In this document: one piece after another, positions 1-12,027 of the stretch
Position numbering within the stretch: position 1 is the stretch's first letter
Layout of the letters: the number at the start of each line of letters is the position of its first letter
NCBI GenBank assembly: GCA_946811695.1
Contig: OX328123.1
Coordinates: 117,141,746-117,205,745, forward strand
Source of the DNA: Gonocerus acuteangulatus
Taxonomy: Eukaryota > Arthropoda > Insecta > Hemiptera > Coreidae
Length of the DNA stretch: 64,000 nucleotides
Direction: 5' to 3'
The notes under the pieces: generated by a model
What the model saw: the letters and a program-made list of their open reading frames with translations, nothing else
Databases searched by the model: none
Told to the model about the DNA's origin: nothing
Translations under genes and position numbers: made by a program

Positions 1-703
1 ATGCCATGACTCAGATTTGGATCTGGAAAGAATATTCAGAACAGCACTGTTCGCTCTCGCCGATTTAGAGAGAAAATAATCAGGAGCTAAGGAGAATTTG
101 GCTGATGTGGACAATGGCACTCCCAGATATACAAACATATTCACCTCTTTAACAATTTGGCCTTGATAAATGAGCTTCTGATGCTTCCCCAATTTGCCAC
201 CTCTGTGGAAAGGCAGAACTACAGTTTTGTCAACATTTACTTTAATCTGCTTCCAAAGGCAATATTTTTCCAGCAAATTTAATTTAAATTGAGCATCTTT
301 CCAACTTGATGCCAGGATCACTAAGTCATCGGCATATAGAATTAAAAGGATCTCAATTAGGTCTATCACTGAAATACCTTCCATGTTCATTGCTTTAAAA
401 AATTCTAATGTCTGCTATATAAAGCAAGAAAAAAAGAGGACTAAGGAATTCTCCCTGAAGAAGACCTTCTGTGATTGGTATCTCTTTAGACTTGGTCCCT
501 TCAATAGTCATGCTAAAAGATGCTGAACAGTACAGGGCAATCATGATTCTTAATATTTTTCCTCTTATACCATAATCATACAAACATTGCCATAATCTAT
601 TATGGTTTATGGAGTCAAAGGCCCTTTGAAAGTCTACAAAAATAGCTATGACTTTGCGTTTTTTCAATCGTAGTGCGATGTTTACAGCTGTACTTCTTAA
701 TGG
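1..703 (-). pseudogene. Non-LTR retrotransposon reverse transcriptase core (partial, frameshifted)
   Basis: Reading the minus strand from about 703 gives palm motif A as FVDFQRAFDSI, then GLLQGEFLSPLFFLLYIAD for motif B. The catalytic YADD box is at 325-336. After it comes a thumb-like stretch (VDKTVVLPF, FVYLGVPLS) that runs off the window edge at base 1. The first block is open from 667 to 398 and ends in a stop. YADD lies in a different frame, so at least one frameshift separates motifs B and C. The order A-B-C and the spacing are those of LINE reverse transcriptases, which copy element RNA at a nicked target. No endonuclease domain is visible upstream, and family X begins about 120 bp away. 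The clade is not assigned. This is a dead copy; recognition as an RT is confident. Confidence 0.85.
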
Positions 704-824
704 TTGGGGATATCAAAATTATAACACTAAAGTAAATCGTTTTGTTGACTGTTGAACATATTCTCCTAAGCTGAATTTACACTTTTTTTACAAAAATACA
801 ACTTAAAAATATTAAAGTACCTTT

Positions 825-973
825 TAGCGCGGTTATTCCCTACCTCCATAGGGAGAATCCGCTTATGAGGTTGACCTCACGACGCAATCCGGAAGTGCCG
901 ACTAGAAACTTTCTCGTTTCAGACCCCATAGATCACGAAAATATAGGTGGTTCAAATTTGTATATATATATAC

Positions 974-1035
<62 letters not shown>

Positions 1036-2288
1036 TTCTATGTATGCTTGTCTGTTCGCTCTCTAGCAAGCTCAAAAATGGTTCGATTTTGATGAAGTTT
1101 GGTACAAAAATCTGTCGTCTAATTTGAAAGGTCAACTTCGTTAACCAGCAGAATCCGCCCACTGCAAGATAGTGTTTGGGGCGAAATTCGTGCAAAAAAA
1201 ATCGTAACGCTTACGTTTTTGAGTTCATATGCTTGCCATTACTTGTTTTATAGGTTTCTTCACACAGGAAAACGAATGAAACCATTTTTAAGGCTATATC
1301 TGTAACCGTTTCTGAGAAAAGTGGAATAAATGTTGTGTCTAAGTCCTTATTTTTGTGTGGGTACTTAGAATCGCGGAATTCAATTGACATATTTTCTACA
1401 TCTTGGAAATTAATCCCAATTAAGATGTTTAAATTTTGGTTATATTTGGAGTTAAGGAAGTATGCGAAAAAAATTATTTTATTAATAGACATGAAAAGTT
1501 TTCGGATTTTCATACATTTTTCGTAAATATCTCGATAACGGTTGGGAAATCGTGGTAAGTGGAAAGTCACCATTCGAATGCTTCCTAAATTCTCTACAAA
1601 AAAGCTTCTGAAGCACTATTCGATGGGGCAACGTCAATCAGAGAAATAAGCGCTTAAAACTTAAGAAGTGTTTGTTTTGTAGTTTTGAAAAGGTTTTTCT
1701 CTTTGTTTATCTCACTTCTTAATTGGTTGTTTTTTGTTTTATATTGCATTTATCATTAAAATTAGTATTGTAGTAAAATAAGCTAAGAAACGGTGAAAGG
1801 TATTGGTAATAAGTTTGGAGTGGCTGTGGTAATCAAGATGGCTGTGGCTAATCATGATGACGTATGCATAGTTTGTTTTGAATTCTCCTATCTATATAAC
1901 CTTCCTCATAGCCTCCAACTGAAGTTATCGTTATTTCTTATTTTATAGAAAGATTTAACCCACGACAGAATGGAATTTTATTCGCCATGAAGCACATATT
2001 TACAGTTGATTATAACAGTAAAACGAATTTGCTAGTAAAACAAGATACTTAAAATGACAACGAATTTTTGGTTGTTTAGAATAGAGCCTTCTCAACAGTA
2101 GTCGAAGAGTAAGTACGTTTTCAGTACATATTTGTATTGGCTTATACAGATTAAGAATTATCCGCGTCTGTGTAAGTTGGCAACTGTCAGTTTCCTGTGA
2201 TTTGTGATGCTAATCTATTCCATTTCTTCGAGATGTACGTAACCGCGCTAAGATGACGCAGCTCCTGCGAGTCGGACTTTCTTTTTTG
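825..2288 (+). mobile_element. Repeat family X, copy 1 (non-autonomous, unclassified)
   Basis: The copy starts TAGCGCGGTTATTCCC, then a short imperfect hairpin around the GGGAGAATCC stretch, and ends CCGCGCTAAGATGACGCAG followed by GTCGGACTTTC. A TA microsatellite sits at a fixed place about 135 bp in (960-1036), followed by TGTCTGTTCGCTCTCTAG and GATGAAGTTTGGTAC. The same order recurs at 7161 and 36961. The 3' part (about 1990-2288) matches 47803-48096. No coding capacity is seen: open frames here are TA-repeat artefacts or short. The inverted TTAGCGCGGTT/CCGCGCTAA ends favour a DNA transposon derivative. Confidence 0.75.
960..1036. repeat. (TA)n microsatellite inside X copy 1
   Basis: Nearly pure TA with rare interruptions (TACA, TAAA, TGTA). 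It lies at the same internal position of the X element as the tracts at 7303 and 37099. Frames encoding alternating Ile-Tyr over it are artefacts. Confidence 0.95.
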
Positions 2289-5240
2289 GAAGTGAACGTA
2301 TTTTCGCAGAGAACTACGTGACGTATCAAAACCCCGTTTGCACGGTTCTTCTTTGTTTTATTTTTTAGTACTTTTTAGAACTTTAAAGTGGTTAAAGAGG
2401 AAACCCTTCTCTTCAAAGGTCTTTTTGAGAACATAGAAGGTTTTTTTTCTTATTTCCGAGGGCACCATTTTATAGATTTCGACAAGAACTAGAAATTTGC
2501 TCCTTTAAAAAATGTTAATATCTCCAACCGTATTTAATTAATTCTATTGGTCGAACTTGTCGCGTTGAGGTTGCCGTGCATTGTACAATAATTTATGAAG
2601 ATGTATTAAAATACAAAACATTCTTAAAAACTCGTAAAACATAGAAATACAGGAGTATCTACCCCAATCTCTCATTCATAATATTTTCTATCTTGTAAAA
2701 ATATTGCTAAGGATCAAAAACTGTCATTAAATTATTGAAAAAGTACATAAAATAAAAAGGAATAGAAGGAATAATATTACAACCGAGAGAAAATGCAGTG
2801 CAAATATTCTGTCAGGCCGAATATTTTGATTGCAAATTTACCGTTTTCTTTATAAACTTACATACAAAAAGAACACCAAAAGTATAAATTATGGAGGAGA
2901 TAATATTGTTTTTGAATTGCAATGAAGCATATATGAATTTAAATGTAGCGTTGTTTCTTCCGTCCTGATATTTGGTGAGTATTTCAAATTCAAGTAGTTA
3001 TTTATTTATACTTTAGTGAGAACGCTCGGATGACAATGCATCACAAAAAATGAATAAGTTTATCTACAATGTATTATGAAATATCTATTAGTATTCCGGA
3101 AATGTGAATTTCGGAAGGAGAGTTTATTTTATTATTTCTACAATACATTACAAAAAATTAGAATAAAAAACAAATACAATCAATGAAAATTAAAGTTACA
3201 AAGCAAAACCGAATTAACGTACAGACTACAAATGGACGGCTTTAAAAGGGGAAAGGAACTAAGCGTCATTTTTAACGAAATTGAGTTTTTGGTGCAACCT
3301 TGTAGGGAATTAGAGAATTTATATAGTAATAAAAAACTGGTTAAAATATAATGTTGTCATTAAAGCAAGAAAAAATACCAAAAAAGAAAAAAAAAGAAAG
3401 GGAAATGGTGTATCCAGTATGCTGTAATAAACAGATAGAAATCAAGCACCATTTTTATCAATAACTATAAAAATAAAACCCCATTAGCATAACAACAGTT
3501 TATTTTAATGATATAAAATGAATGAAAAATTTCAGGTAATAAAGGAATTTTAGACCCACAAAAAACTTTAAACCGAATTCTCTAAGGAATGAACAGAATG
3601 GCACTTGGCTCTTTTCCATTTAAAGGCGTCCAAATGATTACTACTGTTATTAAAATTCTTAGTCAATTTCATTGTTCTATCTTCTCCATGTTTCAGCACT
3701 ACGTAATTAATTAAATATCTTTGTAATCAAAAAGTAATTAGTTCATTGTTTTTGTCTGCTTTAATATATCTCTAGTATGCTTGAACGCCATGTGCTATTC
3801 AGCAGGTTTCATGAAACAACACAACGCCGGCACGAGAAATACCAATATCAAAAGTCTCGGTAGCCGGTGCACACAAGGACAAAGAAAACATTAAAAGGAA
3901 AGAACCTAAAACTTTATTGTATAAAGCTATTAAATTATGAAAAAAACATTCAAACATACATATATATTTTTTTTTTGTTACAGAATAATATAAATCAAAA
4001 CAATTTATTTAAGCTTAGACAGTATCAATCGGCAAGAGTAAGTGTAAACATTAATTAATTATTTCAAATACAAGAGAATACATTAAGAAAATTATATTTT
4101 TAATTTGGGTGGAAAAATATTAATAAATACATGTTTAAATAATTAGCAGAAAAAAACAAAAAGAAATAAAATAATAATTCCAAAACAAGGGGAAAAACAT
4201 GAAAAATTAAGAAATGACTTTTTTCGAGAGCTTAATAAAATTGTCTGTGTTTCTACAACTTATTTAAATATGTACGATATACAATGTGATCCAGTTCCTT
4301 CCGATCATATTCATCGAAACATCTTCCCTTGAGTGGAGAATTTTGCTTTTCCAAACTCTTTCATGAACCGACATCGCCGAAGAAAATGCTGTTTATTCAT
4401 TTTCGCTCCTTGAGATTCCACATGGAGCAGCGTGCACGCCACACTGGAATGACTAATAGAAAAACCACGACATTGAAAACATAATTGTTTTCATTAATTT
4501 TTGTATTAACTAACTCATAAAAGCTTACAGAATATTTACTTGATATAAAATTCAATAGAATAATTAATATAGAAGAAATGTATCAATTAAATAATGTTTT
4601 TTGATGATGAAATCAAACAAGGATGACACCACAGCCAAAAAAATTACCTTGAAATTCCTAAAGATTGGTTTTAGCTATAATCTTTGTTAATAAATTCATA
4701 TTAGAGCCTATTTAAACATTAAAAAAAGTATCACCAGGAATTTTAAGTGTTTCTAGTTGAATTATTCGTAGATAATAGGTGCGACATCCTGCGACCTTGG
4801 GCACAATAACTAACACAGAAAGCTGTATTTAACAGTTTGCGAATAAAGTGGTGAACCAAAATTGGATTAAAAACTCACAACATTTTAGGAAAACTATAAT
4901 GCTGTAAATATAATACGAATGGGAGTTCGGGGTATAGGATCCTTTCGCTCGCGAGAAGGAAAAATACATAGTTCCCTGGGTCGGGGCCGGGAAAGAAGGT
5001 AACAGGAGTAGGGGAAAGTTTTGAAGAATGTACTCTAAGGCATGCAGGATTTTTGACACGTTTGTCAGCCAGAAAACGGGGACTTAGGTTCTCGTTAAGG
5101 TTAAGATTTGACATGCCTTAAAAAACATGTAATCATGAATGTAAAATGGTCTCTCTTAAATGAGTCAAATAATAAAAATAACAATTATAGCAGTGTAAGG
5201 TTATCGAAGAACACCCTGTATACAAACCTATGAAGCGGAA
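2289..5240. other. AT-rich intergenic DNA, no gene recognised
   Basis: No open frame here has recognisable domains. The stretch has A/T runs and a few short frames. At 5204-5217 the string GAACACCCTGTATA resembles a mariner-type terminal inverted repeat (compare 51181 and 38842), but no partner end was found nearby. Confidence 0.5.
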
Positions 5241-5247
5241 ATAACAA

Positions 5248-5724
5248 GTGTTCGGTGAGTATGAAACTTGTTGTCCAGTTACTGGCCAAGTCCAAACCTC
5301 TGGTTATTGGTTTCCGATAAACTACAACCCCTACCATTCCAATCCTAACTACAACGCTATTATTTCCCAGCAGAATAATAATTTCTGCTATCTCCCTCCT
5401 AAGCTATCGTCGATTTCGGTAGACATCATAAATACATTTCCGTTAGTCATTGACAAAAACAACTTAGGAACATTACTTAGAAAAAGATCAAATGAGAATA
5501 ATATCTCGTTTTCAGATTTTTCGAAATATTTGCAAGAGTTAGGGCCATCAGAGGTTGCAACTCCTTTACAATGCCAACAAAACGTGGTCAGTCAACCATT
5601 CATGTACTGTGCACGAACGTTGCGACGTTGCTTAACTTTCATGATCAACGGGTACCGATACGTGGCCTTGGCCGTTGCCTGGAAGGTTGTTTACACAATC
5701 GTAAGATCCTCAGAAAACTTTTAA
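5248..5724 (+). CDS. Uncharacterised open frame, possible exon or TE remnant
   Basis: A 158-codon open frame, closed upstream by a TAA just before GTG, so it has no ATG at its 5' end. Its first half is rich in Asn, Tyr, Pro and Ser (for example YNPYHSNPNYN), unlike the Ile-Tyr artefact frames elsewhere. An AG precedes the open frame at 5247, so an internal exon with an upstream acceptor is possible. A GTGAGT donor-like hexamer lies at 5254, which would argue the other way. The C-terminal part (YRYVALAVAWKVVYTIV) is weakly hydrophobic. I recognise no family. The frame may be chance, an exon, or TE debris next to the mariner-like end at 5204. Confidence 0.2.
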   Translation: MFGEYETCCPVTGQVQTSGYWFPINYNPYHSNPNYNAIISQQNNNFCYLPPKLSSISVDIINTFPLVIDKNNLGTLLRKRSNENNISFSDFSKYLQELGPSEVATPLQCQQNVVSQPFMYCARTLRRCLTFMINGYRYVALAVAWKVVYTIVRSSENF

Positions 5725-6467
5725 AAAAATCGAGTTTTTGTAACGACCATTTTTTTTTTTTTTTTTTTTTTACGTTTTTAATCCTATTACCTATAATCGA
5801 ATAATTAATTAAAATGCTCAAATGTGATATTTCTTAATAATAATATTTTAATAGTTTTCCTTTATTTATAAGTATCGTTTTTATACATTTATCGAAAATA
5901 TGACTTTTTTAAATAATATACAACATTGAATCAAGTTAAAATTCATTATAAAAAGAGAGTTAGTTTGAAATAAAAAAGAAAAAAAAGAAAAAAAAAGAGG
6001 AATTGAAAATATATTTTTCTGATTGTATACAAATTCGAACTGTAAAAAAGAATATATCGCTAACTTAAAATATAAATTACAACAATAAAAGAAGGGTGCT
6101 AATGGCCTCGGACACCGATGCACAAACATTTAACAAAAAAAAAACATTATTATCAGCGTGTTTAGGACAAACTGTACATCTACGAGAAAGTCGCCACTCC
6201 GTTTTTGTGCTATTTTTAATGTGATTTTCCTGCTCGTTTTAAGTAATAATAAAATGTATAGTATATTACACCATTGTGTCCTCAGAACACCGAAAGAAAG
6301 TTAGGACACTTAATGTGCTTCAGTCAAATAATTAACAAAAAGCAAAACTACAATTAACAATTCTTCATTGATTCACTAGTTTTACGTAAAATCAGGAGCT
6401 AAAAGTACTGTTTGCAGGGGCAGTGTCATGACATTAGGTTTGTGTGTGTATATATATTGTTTGTATA
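5725..6467. other. AT-rich DNA with a T tract and a SINE-tail fragment
   Basis: A 22-base T run lies near 5749. At about 6096-6125 the stretch GGGTGCTAATGGCCTCGG followed by GATGCAC matches the SINE 3' tail hairpin seen elsewhere. No gene is visible. Confidence 0.5.
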
Positions 6468-6469
6468 TA

Positions 6470-6990
6470 CAGTAGAACTTGGATAATTCAAACCTCTAGG
6501 GACCGCTAAAAAAGTTCGAACTATCCAAAATTCGAATTACAAAAGTTTTTGAATTAAAGGGGTAAAAAATCGAATTTCAGATTTTCACATTTTTTAATTT
6601 AAAAAAATACATAAATTTTATTTAAACAAGATCAAATATTTCATAAATTGATGATTACGTACATATGTAATAAATAATTTATAAAAAAAAAAGTAAAAAT
6701 AAAAGTCTATTGTTTTGAAAAAAGTCATTTTCATGGGTAAGATTTTTTTCATTATTTTTCAGGTAAGTTGATAAAGTGTTAGGAGGAATTCTAAAGTCCT
6801 TGGCAATTTCAGATTTTTTCTCTATTCCATTTTCAACTTCTTTAATTGCAGCTATTTACTCAGGCAAGGTTAACGTTTTATAACTGGTAGGCTTCGACAT
6901 CTTAAATCAAGAAGTCACTGAACTGCGCTGTACACCGGAAATTCAAGGCACAAACAATACAACAGATCTAGACGCTGACTCACTTATAAC
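6470..6990 (-). pseudogene. pogo/Tigger transposon, 3' end plus transposase HTH remnant
   Basis: A terminal repeat starts at 6470 (CAGTAGAACTTGGATAATTC) after a TA dinucleotide. On the minus strand an ATG at 6900 opens MSKPTSYKTLTLPE, then an in-frame TAA where a Lys would be expected. It resumes with IAAIKEVENGIEKKSEIAKD and ends with FRIPPNTLSTYLKNN at about 6740. That is the CENP-B/pogo N-terminal helix-turn-helix, which binds the element ends. The DDE catalytic domain is absent, so the copy is internally deleted. A matching opposite terminus lies at 10095, beyond nested insertions. Confidence 0.75.
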
Positions 6991-7123
6991 TAAATAAGAA
7001 ATGATTATGGGAGGGATGGTGGAAGGGAATTCTAGGATAAAACAGGATGGTTTATGTAACTACAACCCCTGGAAGGGAGGAAGCGCGACCCTCCACTTTG
7101 CAGGACTCCTAGACTCCAAGAAC

Positions 7124-7160
7124 TATGGGTCATTCCATGTCAAATCAACACACTTTTTTT
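7124..7160. repeat. Terminus-like fragment of the long-TIR family at 29508
   Basis: GGGTCATTCCATGTCAAATC matches the ends of the element at 29508-30937. Only the terminus is present before X copy 2 starts. Confidence 0.45.
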
Positions 7161-7297
7161 TAGCGCGGTTCCTCCTTCCCCAATAGGGAGGAACCCCGCT
7201 TATAGGGTTGGTACAATGAAACAATCCGGAAGTGCCGACTAGAAAATTTCGCGTTTCAGAACCCCTAGAGACCGAAAATAACGGTGGTTCAAATTTG

Positions 7298-7364
<67 letters not shown>

Positions 7365-8420
7365 CTGTTCGCTCATTTCTGGCTTCCCTAATGGTCCGAT
7401 TGTGATGAAATTTGGTACAAAAATCCGTCGTCCAATTTGAAAGGTCAAGTTCGTTAACCAGCAGAATCCGTCCACTGGAAGATGGCGTTTAGGGCGAAAT
7501 TCGCGCAAAAAAAAAATCATAACGCTTACGTTTTTGAGTTCATAAGCTTGTAAGTACTCGTTTTATAGGCTTCTTGGGCTAGGAAAACGAATGAAACCAT
7601 TTTCAAGGCGATAGCTTTAACCGTTTTCGAGAAAATTGGAAAAATAGTTTTTGAATACCGTTTTTGGTTTGGGTACTTAGAATCATGGGATTCAGTTGAA
7701 ACATTTTTTGCATGTTTGAATTTCATCAAAACTAACATGTTAAACTTTTGGTTACGTTTGGAATTAAGGAAGGTTTAGAATAAAATATTTTATTAACAGA
7801 CATAAAACGTTTTGGTAACTTTGTATACTTTCCTTAATATCTCGAAAAAGGTTGAGAATCTTGGTAAACGGAAGAATACCATTAGAAAGCTTACTAAGTG
7901 CTCTACAAAAAAGGTTCCGATGAATGTTTTGATTAGGCGATGTCAATCGGAGAAATAAGTGCTTAAAACTGTAAAGTAATTGATTTCGCTTATTCGAACT
8001 GTTCTTTTTGTAGAATCATGGGATTCAGTTGAAACACTTTCTGCATGTTTGAATTTTATCAAAACTAATATGTTGAAAATTTGGTTACGTTTGGAGTAAA
8101 GGAAGGATTAAAATAAAATATTTCATTTTTAGTCATGAAAAGTTTTGGGAACTTCGTATATTTTCATTAATATCACGTAAACGGTTCGGAATCTTGGCAA
8201 GCAAAAGATTACCATTCGAAAGGTTACTAAATTCTCTACAAAAAATGTTTTGAAGACATTTGCGATGGGATGGTCATATTTGGAGAAATAAGTGCTTAAA
8301 ACATAGGTAATTTCGTTTATTTGAACGAATCTTTTTGTGTGTTTCCTACAGTGTTTTTCACTGTTCGTTATTTTTGTGATTGCTTATAGTTGTCAAATGT
8401 ATTAGTCAATAAAACAGGAT
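7161..8420 (+). mobile_element. Repeat family X, copy 2, with internal tandem duplication
   Basis: It opens TAGCGCGGTTCCTCCTTCCC with the AGGGAGGAACCCCGC partner of a small hairpin. The TA tract and TGTCTGTTCGCTC block follow in the same order as at 825 and 36961. About 333 bp are tandemly duplicated: AATCATGGGATTCAGTTGAA begins at 7681 and again at 8014, with clear divergence between units, so the duplication is old. The normal 3' terminus is not seen directly here. A further X-like piece lies at 8941-9008. Non-coding. Confidence 0.7.
7303..7361. repeat. (TA)n microsatellite inside X copy 2
   Basis: Pure TA run at the family's usual internal position. Confidence 0.95.
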
Positions 8421-9094
8421 ACGTATAAATAGAAACAATATTTTGTTTCAACGGCATCTTGGAATTCGAAGGTGCCCTATGAATATCTAGATTACTGTAT
8501 TGGTGTTGATTTCGTTCTTTAGAATTGTTTTTGGTATTCCCTATTTTCAGCAGTTTTTATCTATTTATTAATTTTTTTGTTTATATTCATTGAACAAAAT
8601 CATAGGAATTCGAAGGTGTGGAGCTAGGAGGCTTAGGGTGGGGGGCATTTTCCCTATCCCCAGGTACCTCCCAGTGTACCCTCGTCATCTGTAAGTCCAT
8701 TTCTAGAGTCATAAAGATAAGCCTCCAAACAACTTTAGGAATGTAGGATTTCTATTTTTTGCGAGTATCAGAACAGCCGCTCTTTACATACCACAGTGGT
8801 ACTGACGTACCGGTCTATACTAGTTGCACTCCACACGGTGGTAGTACTTGGTGTATGCCACAGCGGATCGCTCATTATAACCTTATTTTATTCGTATTAA
8901 ATAGATACCTAAAAAAAATTTATTTGTGTATAAGTGTAGCGTTATTGGGATTAGAATAAAATATTTTATTAACAGACATGAAATAGTTCGGAATCTTCGT
9001 ATATTGTCCTTATTTTTTTTTTTATTTTATTTTATTTTATGGTGCATCGAAATCTGAGCCATTAGCACCATTTTTTCCTTATGAGCTTATATAA
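8421..9094. other. Mixed repeat debris including an X fragment and a SINE tail
   Basis: 8941-9008 repeats X sequence (TTAGAATAAAATATTTTATT). 9020-9076 is a minus-strand SINE 3' tail: read on the minus strand it is GGTGC..TAATGGCTC..GATGCACC followed by an A-rich end. No gene is visible in 8421-8940. Confidence 0.5.
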
Positions 9095-9204
9095 TACTTA
9101 GATTTAGCTAGCGACAATATTTTACACCGCAATTAAAGTGACTTGCTCTTCTTACAAATATAATATTTATATTATAATATAAACATCATACATAAATTGG
9201 TCTG

Positions 9205-9826
9205 AAAAAAAAGTCCAACCCGCAGGAACTGCATCATCTTAGCGCGGTTCCGTTCTTATCTCGAGTGCGATTAGTGAAGGAATATAGCAGCTATCGGTAG
9301 GTATTAGCATCATTCCCCCCCCCCCCCCTTAATATCTTCAAAACAGTTAAGAAATCGTGGGAAGTACGATATAACCATTCAAAAGCTTACTAAATTCTCT
9401 ACAAAAAAGATTCTGAATCAAATTTCGATGGGGCAATATCAGTCGGAGAAGTAAGTGCTTAAAACTACGAAAGTTTTAGTTTTGTTATTTTAAACGGGTT
9501 TTTGTCACTGTTTACCTCACTTTTGTTTTTTAAGTTTATTTAACGGTGGAATGAGTATTTCATTAAAGCTGAGAAAATAAGAATCATATTGGTAATAGAG
9601 TTTTCTTAGAGTGAGCGTCGCGATGACGGGAGAGTCCCATCCGCTTAAAAAACTGTCAGTTTCCATATGTGGCGCTTTAAGCTTCATTCTTTTTGAGATT
9701 TTATTTTATATTTTTAACGAAAGATCAAAACCTACCGATAGCTGCTACTATTCCTTTACTAATCGCACTTCGGATAAGAACGGAACCGCGCTAAGATGAT
9801 GCAGTTCCTGAGAATCGGACTGTTTT
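9205..9826. mobile_element. MITE with about 100-bp terminal inverted repeats, X-type ends (copy A)
   Basis: The left arm AAGTCCAACCCGCAGGAAC..TTAGCGCGGTTCCG to the CTATCGGTAGGT block is mirrored by ACCTACCGATAGC..CGGAACCGCGCTAAGATG..ATCGGACTG. Arms are roughly 9210-9305 and 9728-9822. The interior contains X-family sequence (TTAATATCTTCAAAACAGTT onward). No transposase is encoded. The ends match the right ends of X copies 1 and 3, so it is an X-related non-autonomous derivative. Confidence 0.8.
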
Positions 9827-9959
9827 ACCATGTCATAGATGGAACCGCCGCGCTTTTTGACCCGGATCCCCTACATCCGTATCTTACTATCCTTCTTACC
9901 CGAGGGGACAATATTTAAAAAAAGAAATTAAGATCGAACATCTCCCATTGGAGGTAAAG

Positions 9960-10095
9960 ACTCGTCAAAAATTCGAATTATCAAAAATTTTATTCGAATT
10001 AACCACGATTGTTTTACATTGTTTATGCCCTAAATTCTAGGGACCGAGAGAAATATTCGAATTAACCACGATTTCGAATTATCCGTGTTCCACTG
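9960..10095 (-). mobile_element. pogo-like terminus (copy A)
   Basis: It ends CGAATTATCCGTGTTCCACTG followed by TA. On the minus strand this reads CAGTGGAACACGGATAATTC, the counterpart of CAGTAGAACTTGGATAATTC at 6470. Internal CGAATTAACCACGATT repeats occur twice. It may be the 5' end of the same element as 6470-6990, separated by nested insertions. Confidence 0.55.
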
Positions 10096-10227
10096 TATAT
10101 GAATATGAATGCTGCCAAGAAATATTTAACAAGAGAATTATTCTTTTCCGCATCAGCATAAGACTCAATTTTCTTCCGCTATTCATATAATAGACGAGAA
10201 ATATAGAAAAAAAATCATGTGTCAGTT

Positions 10228-11700
10228 TAAACGTTTTTTGCTGAAAACTCGAAGTTACATAAGAGCAATCGTGCGTTGAAAAGGCTACTCTCAAAGTTCC
10301 TTTAGGGAAAATATGCGTTAAAAAGGCGATTACTAAATTTCCTTTAGGAAAAATGTGCGTTAAAAAGGCTCTCAGTTCCCTTAGAGAAATTGAATGAGAA
10401 ATAAAAATAACGAGAAAAATATTTGTATATCTTTAATTAAAATTTTAAATAAAATCAAAGATTGATAAATGTATGAACTCATTGTTTTTAAACAAAGACA
10501 ATGAAAGGTAATATAAGGTTTTATAAGACATTTCCGGTAATTTGAGTGAAGATTTGGGTGACAACCCGACAAAGATTACAAATTTATTTGATTTTTTAAA
10601 ATCCATGTAACTACTAAAAAAAAACTATAATATATAAGTCGAAAAACTTCAACATAAAATACCTTATGAGTTTGAAAAATTAAAATTAAATAAAATATAT
10701 CACATTAATTAATTAAAGTTTAATAACAGTTATTCACAATAGTACTTTTGTAAAATGAAATTCCAAACTCTATAATCTGTGGCGTTAATAATCTCAAAGG
10801 TTGATACGCTTGAAAATAAAGTTAAAAAAAAACATAGGGATGGTTTATTGGGCCTAAATACAGATTTTTAGCTTGACAATTTTTTTTTTAATTTGACAGT
10901 TCTTCAGTTTTGTTACTAATTTGAAACATTAAAATTGAAGATGATAAGTGTATTTGAGTAATATTAGAGGAAATCCTAGGATGTGTTTATCTTTTAACGT
11001 GATGTTTGTAGAAGCCAAGAAGTTTATTATCATGCCTTGCGGCTGGACTATCAATTAGGCAGAGAACATAAAGCTCGGAAATCAATATTCTTCAAGAGAT
11101 AGCCAGAAAGACTTAACCAATCTGGATAAAACATACTCAGTACATCAACATGAAATCATACAAACATTATTCATCAAAAAAGCCGATATATTAAGTAAAT
11201 ACACAACGAAGAAACGAACGCTAATAATAATGTAATTGGATGCTGTTATAAGATATTGTTAAGCTAAACATCGGTCACATTGAAATATTATCTTATTAAC
11301 CTTGTTAAGTTCAGCATTTGCCCAACGAATTCCTTTCCGGAATGCTCTCCAGATAGCACCTTTGAGAAATATCTCAAAATAGTCATCCACAGATATTAGA
11401 ACGACCCCCTTTTGTATTAATCTTTTATTATTCAGGGTCTGTCGGACGTTAATGACAATACTCCAGGGGTAAAACTAGACAAAAAATATAGAAAAAAATG
11501 TGCCGTTCTAAAGGTTCTTTAGAAAAACTCTGTTTTTTGTAGTACTGCTATAATTTTCATATTTTCCCCATAATTTATTACATTTTTGAAATCAGCATGA
11601 AATTTGCTTTAAAGATGATGCACATTCAATGTTCAAAATTATCTTATTCATCAACTTAATTTGTGTTTTTTTTTCTCTATTGCATTAACATTAATTTCAG
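10228..11700. other. AT-rich DNA, no gene recognised
   Basis: No coding domain is seen. A short local repeat (AAGTTCCTTTAGGGAAAAT-like with TGCGTTAAAAAGGC) occurs twice between 10293 and 10372. Confidence 0.5.
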
Positions 11701-11710
11701 TAAATTTCAA

Positions 11711-11756
11711 TAGGCAATAATGAACCGTGTAGTTGAATTTCCTTATAAAAAAAAAG
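11711..11756 (+). mobile_element. SINE/LINE 3' tail fragment
   Basis: AGGCAATAATGAACCGTGTA..TTTCCTTATAAAAAAAAA has the same layout as the tail at 53942: short inverted stem, AATG, GTTGA, then an A run. Only the tail is recognised. Confidence 0.5.
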
Positions 11757-11848
11757 TTACTTCCATAAAGCTGGAGAGGTTGGGGTATCCAACATTTCAA
11801 AACTTACGGGTCTGACATTTGATAATATTAAACTTGTGTAATACCGTT

Positions 11849-12027
11849 CTGTGTAAGTTGGCTACTGTCGGTTTCCTGGACATCGACGACTCAGCATCGT
11901 TTTTTCCAGATTTTCGAGTAGGTGTTCACAGTTTTCACGAAATATAAACAAAAAAAAAAGCTTTCTACGCTAGGGATAAGAACGGATCTGCGCTAAGATG
12001 ACTCAGTTCCTGCGAGTCGGACTTTTT
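11849..12027 (+). mobile_element. Repeat family X, 3' end fragment
   Basis: TGTGTAAGTTGGCTACTGTC..GATAAGAACGGATCTGCGC..CTCAGTTCCTGCGAGTCGGAC matches the 3' ends of X copies at 2288, 38312 and 48096. Confidence 0.65.

Larger units (their letters stand above)
9095..10227. repeat. 1.13-kb duplicated segment, copy A
   Basis: It matches 13875-15002 from TACTTAGATTTAGCTAGC to CATGTGTCAGTT. The only length difference I find is in the C tract (14 versus 9 C), which fully accounts for 1,133 versus 1,128 bp. I counted about eight substitutions by eye. The segment contains a complete MITE and a pogo-type terminus, so it is a duplication of composite DNA, not a single element. Confidence 0.9.

Noticed and set aside
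902..1195. Open frames of alternating Ile-Tyr (also at 7239, 12761, 22901, 27265, 31966-32280, 36951, 43239, 49495, 58462, 60936)
   Set aside because: They are translations of TA microsatellites; length comes from the repeat having no stop codon in most frames.
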